DNA of 64,000 bases, taken from contig NZ_FNJV01000001.1 in NCBI RefSeq assembly GCF_900103125.1, forward strand, positions 1,054,001 to 1,118,000, in the 5' to 3' direction. The notes below the pieces were generated by a model. That model was not told where the DNA came from and made no database searches. It worked only from the letters and a program-made list of their open reading frames with translations. The DNA comes from Mucilaginibacter sp. OK268 (GTDB lineage Bacteria > Bacteroidota > Bacteroidia > Sphingobacteriales > Sphingobacteriaceae). Positions 61,819 to 64,000 of this stretch are shown piece by piece (the stretch's first letter is position 1; each line of letters starts with the position of its first letter). Made by a program: the position numbers and the translations under genes.

Positions 61819-64000
61819 ATGAAATTAAATCATAAGGTAATGCCCACGGCATGGCCTGATTGTACCTCAATAATATTAACCATGAAACTCACTGCTATTT
61901 TCCTGATCGCAGCATTTATACAAGTGAGTGCCAAGAGCTTTAGTCAGCAGGTGACCATACGTCAAAAAAATATTTCGATCGAAAAGGTTCTGCAGCTCAT
62001 TGAAGATCAAAGCAGTTACCATTTTCTTTTCAAAATAAATGATCTGTCATCTTCACGCAATGTAAGCCTGGAACTAACTAATGCTTCTGTTGAACAGGTA
62101 CTTGATCAATGTTTTAAAAACACACCGTTTACTTATAAAATCATTAACCGTACTATTTTGGTGAAAAAGGCGATGGACCTAACTGGCCTGGGGATCAACA
62201 ATAGCCTGGTGTTACAAAAGATACAGGGTATCGTCACCGATGAAAAAGGGATCCCGCTCCCCGGGGTAACAATCAAAGTTAAAGGCACCACAACCGGTAC
62301 TGTTACAGATGTTAACGGTAAATTCCTACTGGAGATTCCCGATGCAAACAGTACGCTGATCATCAGTTTTGTAGGCTTTACTTCGCAGGAGGTTTCCACT
62401 CGTGGCCAGGATATATTAACTATTCATTTGAGGGAGGCACCAAAGGATCTGAGCGAAGTAGTAGTGGTGGGGTATGGCACAGAAAAAAAGGTAAATCTTA
62501 CCGGGGCTGTTAATACAGTTAATATGGAGGATCTTGGGTCAAGACCTTTAACCAGTTCAAGCGCGGCACTACAAGGGCAGGTCCCCGGCGTTTATGCATT
62601 GCAGGCATCCGGTAAAGCCGGTGGGGATGGTGCCACTATTAATATAAGAGGTGTCGGAACACTAAACAACAGCGACCCTTTAGTACTTATTGACGGATTG
62701 CCCGGAAGTATGGATGATGTCAATCCGGCCGATATACAATCGTTTTCCGTGCTGAAAGATGCGGCTTCTTCAGCTATATATGGCAGCAGGGCGGCAAATG
62801 GGGTTATTATTGTTACTACCAAACGGGGGAGTAATAAAAAAGTGAAATTATCATACGATACTTATTGGGGTGTTCAAGATCCTACGGCACTGCCTAAAAC
62901 CATGAACTCGGTACAATATGCTACATTGTATAATGAAGCAGCCATTAACACCGGCCAACAGGCAAAATACTCTGCTTCAGATATAGCGAAATATGCTAAT
63001 GGTTCAGATATTTTATATCCCAACACCAACTATTTAAAGGTTTTTTATAATAAAGCCAATATGCAGAACCACCATTTGAATCTTTCCGGGGGAACTGACA
63101 ACCTTAATTACGCCTTTATGCTCGGATACCTTGATCAGGATGGGATTTTGGTGGGCAATACGTATAACCGTTATACTTTCCGGTCAAATTTAGATGCCTA
63201 TTTTTTAAAGGATAACAGGCTTAAGCTATCTGCCAATATATTTGGTAGCAGAGGAACCACACAAACATCCAGTAATGAATGGCAAGCTAAATGGTATGCC
63301 AACAACGCACCAATATGGCCGTTAAAAAATGCTGCCGGTGAATATGTAGCCGTAAATGGTGAAAATAATTATTACGGGGAAATCATGGCGGGGAGTTTGA
63401 GTACTAACCTTAAATCGCAGATCAACACCATATTTGGTGCTAACTATAGAATACTAAATGGTTTGACGGCCGAGCTTTCATACGGGTATAGCTGGACACA
63501 GAATCATGGTAAATCTTTTAACCCCAATTTTACTACAGCTAAATTGGGTGGTGGCTACAACGTAAACGTAGCTAATCTTACAGATCAGAATGCACAGGAT
63601 TCGCAAACCCAGCTTACCGCCCTGCTTCGCTATGTGAAAAATTTTAAAAAACATAATATAAACCTTTTAGCAGGTTACTCGCAGGAGGAGTTTGACTCTA
63701 ATTGGGTAAGTGCTTACCGGAGTGGCTTTGTTAACAACACACAGCAGGAAATTGCTTTAGGAGATGCTTCAACCCAAACTAATAACAGCAGTGCCAGCGC
63801 ACTGGGTTTGGAATCATATTTCGGCAGATTAGGGTATTCCTACGCCGACAAATATTTATTTGAGGCTAATGTTCGCCGTGATGGCTCATCACGTTTTGCC
63901 AAAGGTAAGCAGTGGGGGGCATTTCCGTCGTTCTCGGCTGGCTGGCGGCTAGGGCAGGAGGATTTTATGAAAGGTGTTTCATGGATCAGTAATCTTAAGA
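61819..64000 (+). CDS. SusC/RagA TonB-linked outer-membrane receptor, 3' end outside window
   Basis: An open frame from the ATG at 61819 to the window end. A signal sequence (LTAIFLIAAFIQVSAKSFSQ, about 23-42) is followed by an STN domain (45-110) that would talk to FecR, a carboxypeptidase-D-like domain (IQGIVTDEKGIPLPGVTIKVKG, about 134-215), then the TonB plug with LQGQVPGVYALQASG and GRPSAANGVIIVTTKRG-like text (SRAANGVIIVTTKRG) and barrel strands. An in-frame ATG at 61882 lies directly before the signal sequence and may be the true start. The substrate is probably a glycan or protein; a SusD gene is expected just beyond the edge. Confidence 0.93.
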   Translation, partial: MKLNHKVMPTAWPDCTSIILTMKLTAIFLIAAFIQVSAKSFSQQVTIRQKNISIEKVLQLIEDQSSYHFLFKINDLSSSRNVSLELTNASVEQVLDQCFKNTPFTYKIINRTILVKKAMDLTGLGINNSLVLQKIQGIVTDEKGIPLPGVTIKVKGTTTGTVTDVNGKFLLEIPDANSTLIISFVGFTSQEVSTRGQDILTIHLREAPKDLSEVVVVGYGTEKKVNLTGAVNTVNMEDLGSRPLTSSSAALQGQVPGVYALQASGKAGGDGATINIRGVGTLNNSDPLVLIDGLPGSMDDVNPADIQSFSVLKDAASSAIYGSRAANGVIIVTTKRGSNKKVKLSYDTYWGVQDPTALPKTMNSVQYATLYNEAAINTGQQAKYSASDIAKYANGSDILYPNTNYLKVFYNKANMQNHHLNLSGGTDNLNYAFMLGYLDQDGILVGNTYNRYTFRSNLDAYFLKDNRLKLSANIFGSRGTTQTSSNEWQAKWYANNAPIWPLKNAAGEYVAVNGENNYYGEIMAGSLSTNLKSQINTIFGANYRILNGLTAELSYGYSWTQNHGKSFNPNFTTAKLGGGYNVNVANLTDQNAQDSQTQLTALLRYVKNFKKHNINLLAGYSQEEFDSNWVSAYRSGFVNNTQQEIALGDASTQTNNSSASALGLESYFGRLGYSYADKYLFEANVRRDGSSRFAKGKQWGAFPSFSAGWRLGQEDFMKGVSWISNLK

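Overview
The window looks like the chromosome of a Bacteroidota species of the Sphingobacteriaceae, most like Mucilaginibacter or Pedobacter. This is inferred from gene content and signals, not from a database match. The supporting signs are a FecI-type sigma / FecR / SusC (TonB-linked receptor) set at the right edge, many DUF3857, PorT-like and Gfo/Idh proteins, TAnnTTTG-type -7 promoter boxes, few Shine-Dalgarno sequences and an AT-rich intergenic landscape.

Region 1-43 kb is mostly core genome: the 3' part of an ECF sigma gene, rsmG, a BlaI/BlaR1-like pair with a three-copy operator, dprA, a SixA-like phosphatase, a GT9 glycosyltransferase, a PolX relative with a broken polymerase site, sppA, folK, an Hpt protein, purS, pssA, rho, pyrF, tandem S9 peptidases, an NlpC/P60 hydrolase, a TMEM175 channel, two DUF3857 proteins (one with a degenerate catalytic site), an exonuclease, queG, tandem polysaccharide deacetylases, ruvB, a DPM1-like glycosyltransferase, a peptide transporter and a thiolase. 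A compact five-gene operon follows (37.6-40.4 kb). It holds an SPFH membrane protein, three tandem paralogues of an unknown family and a 54-residue ribbon-helix-helix protein. Opposite it lies a PgpH-like 7TM-HD phosphodiesterase, then tRNA-Ser(GCU).

Region 43-49 kb is accessory. It has a diadenylate-cyclase-like sensor protein whose 5' end is frameshifted, strong REP-like palindromes, a two-TM hypothetical protein, a 53-residue double-glycine-leader peptide with defensin-like (CS-alpha-beta) cysteine spacing and its own promoter and terminator, an HxlR pseudogene, an MBL-fold/NTF2-like pair, a Crp/Fnr regulator and an ABM monooxygenase.

Region 49-59 kb is a multidrug-efflux and sensing block: an RND adaptor, an RND permease fused to a TolC-like protein, a beta-barrel, a DUF2147 protein, a LytS/LytTR two-component pair and a GNAT-like protein. 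The efflux operon and the GNAT-like gene carry a duplicated 67-bp promoter of identical length. An RND gene remnant follows, then the sigma/FecR/SusC set, cut by the window end.

Three non-coding patterns stand out. First, a family of inverted arrays of 7-bp words sits at the 3' ends of genes; there are eight loci, each with its own word. Second, a ~283-bp intergenic element occurs twice, with covarying hairpins and a -7 box placed just before the hairpin, and may encode a small RNA. Third, GC-rich REP-like palindromes surround the 44-45 kb genes. The most interesting single gene is the cysteine-rich peptide at 45280-45441.
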